Source: Nitrospirae bacterium JdFR-85 (GTDB lineage: Bacteria; Nitrospirota; Thermodesulfovibrionia; Thermodesulfovibrionales; JdFR-85). Taken from it: a DNA stretch of 64,000 nucleotides. Positions 48,704 to 56,836 of this stretch are shown one piece after another (the stretch's first letter is position 1; every line of letters starts with the position of its first letter). Both the position numbers and the translations under genes were made by a program. The notes below the pieces were generated by a model. The model did no database searches. It was not told where the DNA came from and was given only the letters and a program-made list of their open reading frames with translations. Where the stretch lies: positions 1-64,000 of the forward strand of contig MTOU01000009.1 in assembly GCA_002011745.1 (NCBI GenBank), in the 5' to 3' direction.

Positions 48704-51172
48704 CTATGAAGTTGGTCCTGATCCGTTGTCTCTCCGTGGCTCGATCTTAACAGGAGTTGGATGTGCCCTGCCTTCTGGAGAATATGAGACAAGGGCATTT
48801 ACTCTTGCATGAGCAAAGTGTACAGGAACAAAGAGCATCCCTGTGGGCACCTCTTCAGAGACCCTCGCCTTGATGAATACTGATCCCTTTGCAGAGGTGA
48901 TCTTTATAAAAGAACCGTCTTCTACAGAAAACTTCTCTGCATCTTCAGGAGATATCTGCACAAAAGCATCTGAAAGCACGTGGCTTAGACTCTTTGACAT
49001 CACTGAGAGTGCGCCTGAGTGCTGCATAATGTTTCCTGTAACCATCAGTATGGGGTACTCCTCTGTAGGCATCTCCGGTAGGTCCCATTTAACAGGAGAG
49101 AATCTCCACCGGTGCTCACCTCTGTCCTCATCTATTCTGCTGATCTCATCTTGTAACTGATATAACTCTACTGTACCAAGTGCTGAGCCCATCACTCTTG
49201 CAATATTCCGGATGATCTGCCAGTCAGGTATTGCCTCACCTTGAGGTGAAACCACCTTTCTGAATGGCTGAGGTAGCCCCTGTGAGTTGATAAAAGTACC
49301 ATCCTTTTCTGCCCATGCTGCTGCTGGTAGAACTACATGAGCCAATTTTGCAGTCTCTGACATACGGATGTCCTGCACCACAAGAAGCTCCAGTGCTTTC
49401 AAGGTCTCCTCAATCCGCTGGGCATCCGGCATTGTCACAAGGGGGTCCTCACCCATTATATATAATGCCTTAAGAGAGCCAGGATTATAAAGCATTTCAT
49501 AAAGATCCTTGCCATCTTTCAGAGGTCTCATACCCACAAACCATGCCCCGAGGGTGTTTGAATAATCAGCAGGCATCTGAAGTGCATCAGGCCCTTCACC
49601 AAGAAGCATCAGGAGATTGGCTGCAGTCTTTACTGTCTCCACACCTTTCTGGTTTTCTGCAGCCCCTACTGTCAGGGCTATCAGCCTTGTCTCAGCCTTG
49701 GTGAAGACCTCACAGGCCTCTAAGAACTCTTCTTTCTGAAGTCCTGTGATCTCTGAAACCCTCTCAGGGGTATACTCTTTTACTGATTCTTCAAGGGTTT
49801 CTAACCCTTCTGCCCTTAAATCTCCTTTAAGGTGAAAACCTTCTTTCAGGACATAATTTATCATCCCGTTCAAGAAGGCCACGGCTGTTGCAGGCCTTGG
49901 CCTCAGCCACTTTGTGGAGCGTCTTGCAAGCTTTGTCATTCGTGGATCTATTACCATCAGATAGGAACCCTCATTTTTTGCCTCGATAAATTTGAGTCCA
50001 AATATGGGATGTGTTGAGGTGATATCTGACTCCAGCACCATCAGTACTTCTTTGCCAAGGGGTGAGTTGAGTTTTACTGGACTGAATTTGATACCATAGG
50101 TCTCCTCAAGTCCCTTTACTGTCCAGTAATAGCCCAATCTCGCAGATGTATCCAGATTATCACTGCCTATCACCTCTCTCATAAACCTTTGGAGCATGTA
50201 ATTATCCTCAAGAGAGGCCCTTGTGGAGCCTATTGCACCAATACTCACTCCTCCTGATGCACTTTTTATACTCTTCAGTTTTTCTGCAATATAGTAGATC
50301 GCCTCCTCCCATGTCACCTCTTTCAACTCACCATCTTTTCTCAGAAGGGGGCTCTTAAGCCTCGCCTCTGAATATATGAAATCAAAACCGAATCTGCCCT
50401 TACCACAGAGGTCTCCTTCACTCACGCCTTTACCATCCACTCCCCTTACCCTGAGGATCCTGCCTTCTCTTAGGTCAAGAGTAAGGGTACAGCCCACACT
50501 ACAGTAAGGACATATACTGTCATAACTCTCAAGGAACCATGCCCTTGCCCTATACTTAAAAGGCTTTGCCCCTAAGGCACCCACGGGACAGGCATCTATA
50601 CACTGTCCACAGAACTCACAATCCAAAGTCTCTTCAAAGGCAGGACTGATCTTTGTCTTAAATCCTCTGCCAATAAAGTTTATTGCTCCTACACCCTGAT
50701 GTTCCCAGCAGACCCTTACACATCTGCCACAGAGGATACATCTGTTGGGATTTCTTTCTATAAGGGGACTCGTTGCCTCTGGCTCGTGTTTCCTCTCTGC
50801 ATAGAACCTACTCTGGGATGGACCATATTTATATGCAAGGTCCTGAAGCTCACACTCACCTGCCTTATCACACACAGGACAGTCCAGGGGATGGTGTACC
50901 AACAGCAGTTCAAGCACTGTCTTACGCGCCTTCTGAAGCACTGGCGTGTTGGTATGGATCACCATTCCCTCCTCAGCAGGCGTTGAGCAGGCTGCCATCA
51001 GTTTCCTCTGACCTTCCACCTCCACAAGACAGAGCCTGCATCCTCCATATGGCTTAAGCCTTCTGTCCCAACATAGATGAGGAATATATATATTGTTGGC
51101 CTTTGCTACCTCAAGAATGGTCTGGCCCTTTTCTGCCTGGACCTTTTTACCATCAATAGTTAGTTCCATCAT
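48704..51172 (-). CDS. nuoG: NuoG-like iron-sulfur/molybdopterin-oxidoreductase-fold subunit
   Basis: N-terminal 2Fe-2S (HLCWDRRLKPYGGCRLCLVEVEG); HHPLDCPVCDKAGECELQ; CILCGRCVRVCWEHQG; CEFCGQCIDACPVGAL; Mo-fold C terminus. Confidence 0.9.
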   Translation of the reverse strand: MMELTIDGKKVQAEKGQTILEVAKANNIYIPHLCWDRRLKPYGGCRLCLVEVEGQRKLMAACSTPAEEGMVIHTNTPVLQKARKTVLELLLVHHPLDCPVCDKAGECELQDLAYKYGPSQSRFYAERKHEPEATSPLIERNPNRCILCGRCVRVCWEHQGVGAINFIGRGFKTKISPAFEETLDCEFCGQCIDACPVGALGAKPFKYRARAWFLESYDSICPYCSVGCTLTLDLREGRILRVRGVDGKGVSEGDLCGKGRFGFDFIYSEARLKSPLLRKDGELKEVTWEEAIYYIAEKLKSIKSASGGVSIGAIGSTRASLEDNYMLQRFMREVIGSDNLDTSARLGYYWTVKGLEETYGIKFSPVKLNSPLGKEVLMVLESDITSTHPIFGLKFIEAKNEGSYLMVIDPRMTKLARRSTKWLRPRPATAVAFLNGMINYVLKEGFHLKGDLRAEGLETLEESVKEYTPERVSEITGLQKEEFLEACEVFTKAETRLIALTVGAAENQKGVETVKTAANLLMLLGEGPDALQMPADYSNTLGAWFVGMRPLKDGKDLYEMLYNPGSLKALYIMGEDPLVTMPDAQRIEETLKALELLVVQDIRMSETAKLAHVVLPAAAWAEKDGTFINSQGLPQPFRKVVSPQGEAIPDWQIIRNIARVMGSALGTVELYQLQDEISRIDEDRGEHRWRFSPVKWDLPEMPTEEYPILMVTGNIMQHSGALSVMSKSLSHVLSDAFVQISPEDAEKFSVEDGSFIKITSAKGSVFIKARVSEEVPTGMLFVPVHFAHARVNALVSYSPEGRAHPTPVKIEPRRDNGSGPTS

Positions 51173-51208
51173 ATCCCTATTCCTCCTTAAGATAACTTTA
51201 TATAAAAT

Positions 51209-53044
51209 TTATGCTTCCACTTCTTCCATCTCTTCTTTAAACATATCCCTTGGGCCAACCTTTACAGCACCAAATTTACATTTCTCATAACAGGTTCTGC
51301 ACTTGATACAGAGGGACTGGTCAATACTGTGTGGTTTTTTCTTCTCACCAGTAATCGCATCCTGTGGACATGCCTTGGCACACACTCCACAACCCTTACA
51401 CTTCTCAGCATCAATATAGAAGGTGCTCAGTTCTCTGCAGACTCCTGCCTTACACCACCCCTCATATATATGGGACTCATACTCGTCTCTGAAATACCTT
51501 ATTGTGGTAAGCACAGGGTTTGGAGCTGTCTGCCCAAGTCCACAGAGTGATGTCTTTATGATATCCTGAGCAAGGTCTTCAAGCAGTTCAATATCTCCTT
51601 CCCTGCCCCTACCCTCTGTTATATCTATCAATTTATCAAGCATAACTCTTGTTCCGATCCTGCAGGGTGGACACTTTCCACATGACTCCTCTGTAGTGAA
51701 TTCAAGAAAGAACCTCGCCACATTCACCATACAATTGGAGTCATCCATCACAACCATACCACCAGAACCAACGATCGCTCCTGTCTTAACAATATCCTCA
51801 TAGGTGACAGGGGTATCCAACAGAGACTCAGGTATACACCCACCTGAAGGACCACCAAGCTGTACAGCCTTGAACTTCCTTCCCTTCTTGATACCACCAC
51901 CTATGTCATAAATGATCGTCCTTAAAGGAATACCCATCGGAACCTCTATAAGACCCACATTATTAACAGCACCTGTAAGTGCAAAGACCTTTGTCCCTGT
52001 CGACTTCTCTGTACCAAGGCTTCTGAACCACTCTGCACCATTCAGTATGATCTGTGGAATGTTTGCATAGGTCTCTACATTGTTGAGCACAGTGGGTTTA
52101 CCCCAGAGTCCCTTAACAACAGGGAATGGAGGTCTCGGTATGGGCATACCCCTTTTGCCCTCAATAGACCGCATCAGTGCGGTCTCCTCACCACATACAA
52201 AGGCACCTGCACCCTGGTATATCTCTATATCAAGGCTGAAGCCGGAATTAAGGATATTCTCTCCGAGAAGCCCGTATTCCTTTGCCTGATCAATCGCCTT
52301 CTGGAGTCTTCTCACTGCCAATGGATACTCTGCCCTCACATAGATATATCCCTTGTTCGCTCCGATAGCCTTTGCACCTATTATCATCCCCTCCAGTACT
52401 ACATGGGGGTCTGCCTCCATGATACTCCTGTCCATGAAGGCACCTGGGTCTCCCTCGTCACCATTACAGAGTATGTATTTCTGGTCAGCCTGGACCCTTG
52501 CGCAGAGTTCCCACTTCAGCCCTGTTGGGAAGCCTGCTCCACCACGACCCCTGAGTCCTGATTCCTTTACTTCTTTGATGATCTCCTCTGGTGTCATCTC
52601 CAGAAGGGCCTTTGCTGCAGCCATATACCCGTCTCTTGCAATATAGTCCTCTATATTCTCAGGGTCAATAAGCCCTTTGTTTCTCAAGGCCCTAAGCACC
52701 TGGTATTTGAAGAAAGGTATATCATTCATTGTAGGCACAGCAGCCCTCTTCTCAGGCTCTTTATACATGAACTTCTGCACAGGTCTTCCCTTAATAAAGT
52801 GTTCCTCCACAAGATAGGGAATATCATCAGGTGTAAGCTTTTCATAGAATATCTCATCAGGATGGACTATCAGAATTGGTCCCTGTGCACAGAATCCATT
52901 ACATCCTGTCAGGGTAAGGGATATCTCATTTTGAAGGCCTCTCTTCTTTATTTCATCAGCAAGGGCATCCTTTATCTTGAGACTACCACTTGCTATACAT
53001 CCTGTGCCTCCACAAAGCATTAAATTAACCCTGTATCTCTCCAT
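51209..53044 (-). CDS. nuoF: NuoF/HydB-like NAD(P)H-binding flavoprotein subunit with Trx-like N terminus and C-terminal 2x4Fe-4S
   Basis: GRGGAGFPTGLKW; CNGDEGDPGAFMDRSIME; ESCGKCPPCRIG; C-terminal CKGCGVCAKACP and CIKCRTCYEKC. Confidence 0.95.
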   Translation of the reverse strand: MERYRVNLMLCGGTGCIASGSLKIKDALADEIKKRGLQNEISLTLTGCNGFCAQGPILIVHPDEIFYEKLTPDDIPYLVEEHFIKGRPVQKFMYKEPEKRAAVPTMNDIPFFKYQVLRALRNKGLIDPENIEDYIARDGYMAAAKALLEMTPEEIIKEVKESGLRGRGGAGFPTGLKWELCARVQADQKYILCNGDEGDPGAFMDRSIMEADPHVVLEGMIIGAKAIGANKGYIYVRAEYPLAVRRLQKAIDQAKEYGLLGENILNSGFSLDIEIYQGAGAFVCGEETALMRSIEGKRGMPIPRPPFPVVKGLWGKPTVLNNVETYANIPQIILNGAEWFRSLGTEKSTGTKVFALTGAVNNVGLIEVPMGIPLRTIIYDIGGGIKKGRKFKAVQLGGPSGGCIPESLLDTPVTYEDIVKTGAIVGSGGMVVMDDSNCMVNVARFFLEFTTEESCGKCPPCRIGTRVMLDKLIDITEGRGREGDIELLEDLAQDIIKTSLCGLGQTAPNPVLTTIRYFRDEYESHIYEGWCKAGVCRELSTFYIDAEKCKGCGVCAKACPQDAITGEKKKPHSIDQSLCIKCRTCYEKCKFGAVKVGPRDMFKEEMEEVEA

Positions 53045-53106
53045 CCCTACCTCCTTGTCTGTTTTGAAACATCATGATTGAAGGCATTACTCTGCCTCCA
53101 TCTTTA

Positions 53107-53490
53107 TTAATAAGAGGTCTCACATCCCTGGACAAAGGCGAGTTCCTCAACCACATTTCCACCAATTATATGCTCTTTTGTAATCTTTCTCGCCTTCTCT
53201 TCATTCAGGTCACAGTACTTAACAGGAGGTGAGTTCAACATCTCTACAGTTATCATCGGCTCTCTGCTACAGAGTCCTGCACAGCCTGAGGTGGTGACCA
53301 CTACATCCGTAGTACCTGCCTTTTGAAGCTCATCCATTATCACATTCATGATCTCTCTCGCGCCTGCTGCAAGCCCGCAGGTACCCATATGTACCGTTAC
53401 CTTCACCCTATATGCACCCTCTCTCAGGGCAGTCTTTGCCTTATGTTGTTCTTTTATTCTCTTTAGATCCTCAATAGTTAATCGTGGCAT
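53107..53490 (-). CDS. Thioredoxin-like [2Fe-2S] ferredoxin (HndB-like)
   Basis: VTVHMGTCGLAAGAREIMNVIMDELQ; TTSGCAGLCSREPMITVE. Confidence 0.85.
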   Translation of the reverse strand: MPRLTIEDLKRIKEQHKAKTALREGAYRVKVTVHMGTCGLAAGAREIMNVIMDELQKAGTTDVVVTTSGCAGLCSREPMITVEMLNSPPVKYCDLNEEKARKITKEHIIGGNVVEELAFVQGCETSY

Positions 53491-53519
53491 TGTTTCCTCC
53501 TTAAAGGTTTAATCTCAAA

Positions 53520-54383
53520 CTAATTATATTGCTTTATAATATCACCCACCTTAACGGGGTCTACTGCGCCATGAGTGTCATGATTCACCATTACCACAGG
53601 AGCCAGTCCACAAGCACCAAGACATCTTACTGTCTCAAGGGAATACTTTCTATCCTCTGTTATTCCTCCTTCCTCTATGCCGAGTATTTCTTTCAGTTTG
53701 CCAAGTATCTCATTTGCTCTCTTCACATAGCATGCAGTTCCCAGACAAACCCTTATATTGTGTTTGCCTTTGGGTTTCATGGTAAAGAAAGAGTAGAAGG
53801 AGACGACAGCATGGACCTCGCTGACAGGCAGATTCAGCTCTTTTGCAATAATTCTCTGTACAGTTGGAGGCAGATACCCGAGTATCTCTTGTACCTGCTG
53901 AAGTACAGGTATAAGAGCACCTGGTTTTCCTTTATTCTGGCCTATTGCACTCATTATTTCTCCAATTTTTGCCTCCACATCCTTCACTTCCACGGGTTTC
54001 TCTTCTATCTTTTTGGCCTTAACTGTATTCATCGCCTTCTCTGTAATATCGAGGAGAAGCTCTGGAGAAAAGGGTTTTGGAAGATAATCAATAATTCCTA
54101 ACTGCAGGGCATCCCTTATACTCTCCTGAGAGGGATACCCAGTGATTACTATTATCCCTGCGTGAGGACTGTTTTTTCTCAACCACCTTATAAGTTCCAT
54201 ACCATCAATGCCTGGCATCTTCAGGTCAGTTATTACAAGATCAAACCCACCGTTCTGAAGGATATTTATTGCCTCTTCACCACTTGTTGCACCCTTCACA
54301 TTATAGCCTGCTGGTGAGAGTATCCTCTCACAACTCTTTATCACAACCTCTTCATCATCTACAATAAGAATGTTTCCTTCCAT
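53520..54383 (-). CDS. Receiver domain fused to NuoE-type [2Fe-2S] subunit
   Basis: ILIVDDEEVVIKSCERIL...VITDLKMPGIDG, linker, then VLQQVQEILGYLPPTVQRIIAKELNLPVSEVHAVVSFYSFF...CLGTACYVK...CLGACGLAPV. Confidence 0.93.
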   Translation of the reverse strand: MEGNILIVDDEEVVIKSCERILSPAGYNVKGATSGEEAINILQNGGFDLVITDLKMPGIDGMELIRWLRKNSPHAGIIVITGYPSQESIRDALQLGIIDYLPKPFSPELLLDITEKAMNTVKAKKIEEKPVEVKDVEAKIGEIMSAIGQNKGKPGALIPVLQQVQEILGYLPPTVQRIIAKELNLPVSEVHAVVSFYSFFTMKPKGKHNIRVCLGTACYVKRANEILGKLKEILGIEEGGITEDRKYSLETVRCLGACGLAPVVMVNHDTHGAVDPVKVGDIIKQYN

Positions 54384-54423
54384 AGAAGCCTCCCTTTATT
54401 TAGATTTTTAAAATCTAAAAAAT

Positions 54424-55185
54424 CTAAATTTCCAATGGCACTACCCTTGCCAACCATATGAGCCAGCCCTCCGAGAGATTGTCTTTCAGGACAGAAGATA
54501 TAATATCATTCGCCCTTGTGTTTATCTCCTTAATCTCTGAAGTCATAGGCGATGGAATATCTATAATCTTACCAGAACCTGTGAGCAGTCTGGCAAAAGG
54601 TTCACCAGCCTTTATCTTTGTCACTTTTAGAAAGTCTACATATATCATCTCACCTGCAGCCATCTCATATCTCAGATCGTAGCCTATCTCCCAGAGACCT
54701 GTCTTCGTTGGTCTTGCCCAGACACCCTCCTTATAGAATATAACAGGATTTTCAGTATCCCTGAGAGGCACAATATACTCCCTGAACTCGTTTATGTATG
54801 CCTGTCTCAGTATCCAGCCCCTTCGGTCAAATATCTTCTTTGCTACATTGATCATGAACTCTGGAGTAAAAGGCTTCTCAATATACTCAAAGGCGCCTAA
54901 TCTGATTGACTCTTTTGCGTCCTCTAAGGTAGGGTATCCTGTGATAACCACTACATCCGTGTTGGGTTGAATTATCCTTGCTTCCCTCACAACCTCAATT
55001 CCATGCATATCAGGCAACCTGATATCTGTTATTAGCAGGTCATATTCTTCTTTTTCGATCTTCTTAAGGGCCTCCTCTCCCCTTGCCACAGTGGTGATGT
55101 TGTAGCCCTCAGCACCAAGAATTCTCTTACAGCTAAGGGTTACAACCGGATCATCATCCAGGACTATGATCTTACCTTTCTTCAT
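54424..55185 (-). CDS. Receiver domain fused to GcvH-like (lipoyl-domain-like) C terminus
   Basis: KIIVLDDDPVVTLSCKRIL...LITDIRLPDMHG; then ARPTKTGLWEIGYDLRYEMAAGEMIYVDFLKVTKIKAGEPFARLLTGSGKIIDIPSPMTSEIKEIN...SEGWLIWLARV. ATG 55185 follows aaaggaggtaggatt. Confidence 0.82.
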   Translation of the reverse strand: MKKGKIIVLDDDPVVTLSCKRILGAEGYNITTVARGEEALKKIEKEEYDLLITDIRLPDMHGIEVVREARIIQPNTDVVVITGYPTLEDAKESIRLGAFEYIEKPFTPEFMINVAKKIFDRRGWILRQAYINEFREYIVPLRDTENPVIFYKEGVWARPTKTGLWEIGYDLRYEMAAGEMIYVDFLKVTKIKAGEPFARLLTGSGKIIDIPSPMTSEIKEINTRANDIISSVLKDNLSEGWLIWLARVVPLEI

Positions 55186-55213
55186 AATCCTACCTCCTTT
55201 CATTATACCTCAA

Positions 55214-55230
55214 ATGCAACCTTTATGCCA
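55214..55230 (-). promoter_or_regulatory. Sigma54 (-24/-12) promoter TGGCAT-AAAGG-TTGCAT
   Basis: GG (55229-55228)-N10-GC (55217-55216) on minus strand; predicted +1 near 55204, RBS and ATG 55185 follow. Confidence 0.7.
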
Positions 55231-55270
55231 TAGTAGAAATACTTTAATTTTCAGGGAATAAATAAAACAA

Positions 55271-55289
55271 TGTATAAAAAAATTATACA
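55271..55289. promoter_or_regulatory. Dyad TGTATAA-AAAAA-TTATACA (candidate UAS 1)
   Basis: Perfect 7-bp arms, 5-nt spacer, centred about -76 from predicted sigma54 TSS. Confidence 0.6.
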
Positions 55290-55341
55290 TATATAAAAAT
55301 TTCAGATGAAATAATAACAGAATCTTTAGGCTAATCATAAG

Positions 55342-55360
55342 TGTATATTTTTTATATACA
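55342..55360. promoter_or_regulatory. Dyad TGTATAT-TTTTT-ATATACA (candidate UAS 2)
   Basis: Perfect 7-bp arms, 5-nt spacer, 71 bp from the other dyad, centred about -147. Confidence 0.6.
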
Positions 55361-55470
55361 GCTTATACTATCGTTTTAACCAAATTTATCAGAAAGAATT
55401 AGAGGCTATATCTATTTGACATTCCTATCTTAATTATCAAATAATTCTATATTAATGCTTTCTACTAAGT

Positions 55471-55575
55471 GAGGGGTAAGGGGCCGGTGCCCCGGCTGGT
55501 CTGCAAAACCAGCAGTGGAGCAAGATGTCTCGTGGAGACTGCTCCTGTGGGTTCGACTCCCACTACCCCTCTCCA
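55471..55575 (+). tRNA. tRNA-Sec-like cysteine tRNA (anticodon GCA, 8/5 branch, giant variable arm, U discriminator, CCA encoded)
   Basis: Acceptor GAGGGGTA/TACCCCTC (8 bp); D arm GGGGC-CGGT-GCCCC; anticodon arm CTGGT-CTGCAAA-ACCAG; variable arm GGAGCA...TGCTCC plus GTCTC-GTG-GAGAC; T arm GTGGG-TTCGACT-CCCAC; then T, CCA. Confidence 0.85.
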
Positions 55576-55637
55576 TATAATATATAGGCAGGTCATAAGA
55601 GGTTGGTCATAAAGATGGACAACAGAGGAGAGAGACT

Positions 55638-56014
55638 TCAATCTTCAGACTCATGCACAAGGTTTCCTGTTTCATCTATACTTAATATATCAAGGTCATC
55701 ATCTCCGTCTATATTCCCCTTGGCAGTAGCCTTAAAACCAGCAGAGGGATTGGACTGGTCTATGGTTATAGAAATAGTATAATACTTAAGCTCCTCATCA
55801 AAGCCTAAGGCATCAAGGTCATCAGTATAATCACCACCATGCTCAGAAGAGTATATCATCTCCAGTTTATATATTGTATTCAATGCAGACTCTGCCTCCA
55901 CCCTTTTGGCCTTCTTCAGAAAACTAAAGTATGTAGGAATCGCAATAATGGCAAGGATGGATATCATTGCCATAACAGTGATCAACTCTACCAGTGAAAA
56001 CCCCTTTTCTCTTA
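55638..56014 (-). CDS. Type IV pilin-like protein (REKGFSLVELITVMAMISILAIIAIPTYFSFLKKAK); start codon unclear
   Basis: In-frame prepilin motif extends upstream of the track's TTG start; no ATG/GTG/TTG between the motif and the upstream in-frame TAA; left boundary drawn at an ATA codon. Confidence 0.7.
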
Positions 56015-56017
56015 TCC

Positions 56018-56656
56018 TTACCCCATCTGTCTCTTATCCTCCTTCTGAATTGAAAGAGTAAACTTAGAGAGCATAATAGTAATACTTTCTTGATGTCTCT
56101 TCAGGTTCTGGAGGTCCTGGACAAGGGTCTCATATCCTTTTGTTTCTGGATTAGCCATAATTTTTTCTATTAATCTACCCATCTCTGAAGACTCTGTTTT
56201 GATCTGACCCAATGTTGTGTCCACATCTTCTATTACCTTGCTTAAAAGATCTGCAATCGGTTTAAGATCATCATTCTTGCGGAGCCTAATTCTTTTTGTA
56301 AGATCGCCCTCTGCAATCTCTCTGGAAGTCTTCTCAATCCTGTATATAGGGCCTGCCAAACGATGGGTTATATAGATAATTACCACTCCTGTAAGAATCA
56401 TTCCCACAAACAGAGCAGGCCATAGTCGTTCTGCTATTGCCAGAAACTGTCTTGCTGCTCCCACCTTCTCCTCTAATGGCACATCTGTGACAAGCTTCAG
56501 TGCTGGGGGACCAAAGAGAAAAATGATTATAAAGAAGGTATAGAGCAGAAGTATAATGGCGGAAATAAAGGCATACTGACATTGTATAGGATGGACATAA
56601 TACCTCTTTCTCCACCTCTTTTTACGCTCTGTCTCTAATCTTTCTTTCATAATCAC
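56018..56656 (-). CDS. Two-TM HAMP-domain protein
   Basis: THRLAGPIYRIEKTSREIAEGDLTKRIRLRKNDDLKPIADLLSKVIE. Confidence 0.8.
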   Translation of the reverse strand: MIMKERLETERKKRWRKRYYVHPIQCQYAFISAIILLLYTFFIIIFLFGPPALKLVTDVPLEEKVGAARQFLAIAERLWPALFVGMILTGVVIIYITHRLAGPIYRIEKTSREIAEGDLTKRIRLRKNDDLKPIADLLSKVIEDVDTTLGQIKTESSEMGRLIEKIMANPETKGYETLVQDLQNLKRHQESITIMLSKFTLSIQKEDKRQMG

Positions 56657-56836
56657 ACCTCGATTTGTATTATTAAAGTATTTTTTCTATTTAACCCCCC
56701 ATAGTGAATTACAAGATCTGGGCTACCAAAAATATAATACATCTTTGCCTTTTTATTGTCAATGTTTCATCTTAATTTTTCAGTAAGTAAGAATAAAAGA
56801 ACATTTGGAAACCTGCCTTTAGTTATAATAAAAATT

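Noticed and set aside
48704-51172. Formate dehydrogenase alpha subunit
   Set aside because: No Cys/Sec Mo ligand in the expected motif; NuoG-like assignment is safer.
55471-55575. Canonical selenocysteine tRNA (selC)
   Set aside because: Fold is Sec-like but the anticodon is GCA, not UCA, and the discriminator is U; called a Sec-like Cys tRNA instead.
56756-56836. ORF-track N-terminal extension of IspG
   Set aside because: Homology begins at ATG 56837; upstream part lacks similarity and is AT-rich promoter-like DNA.
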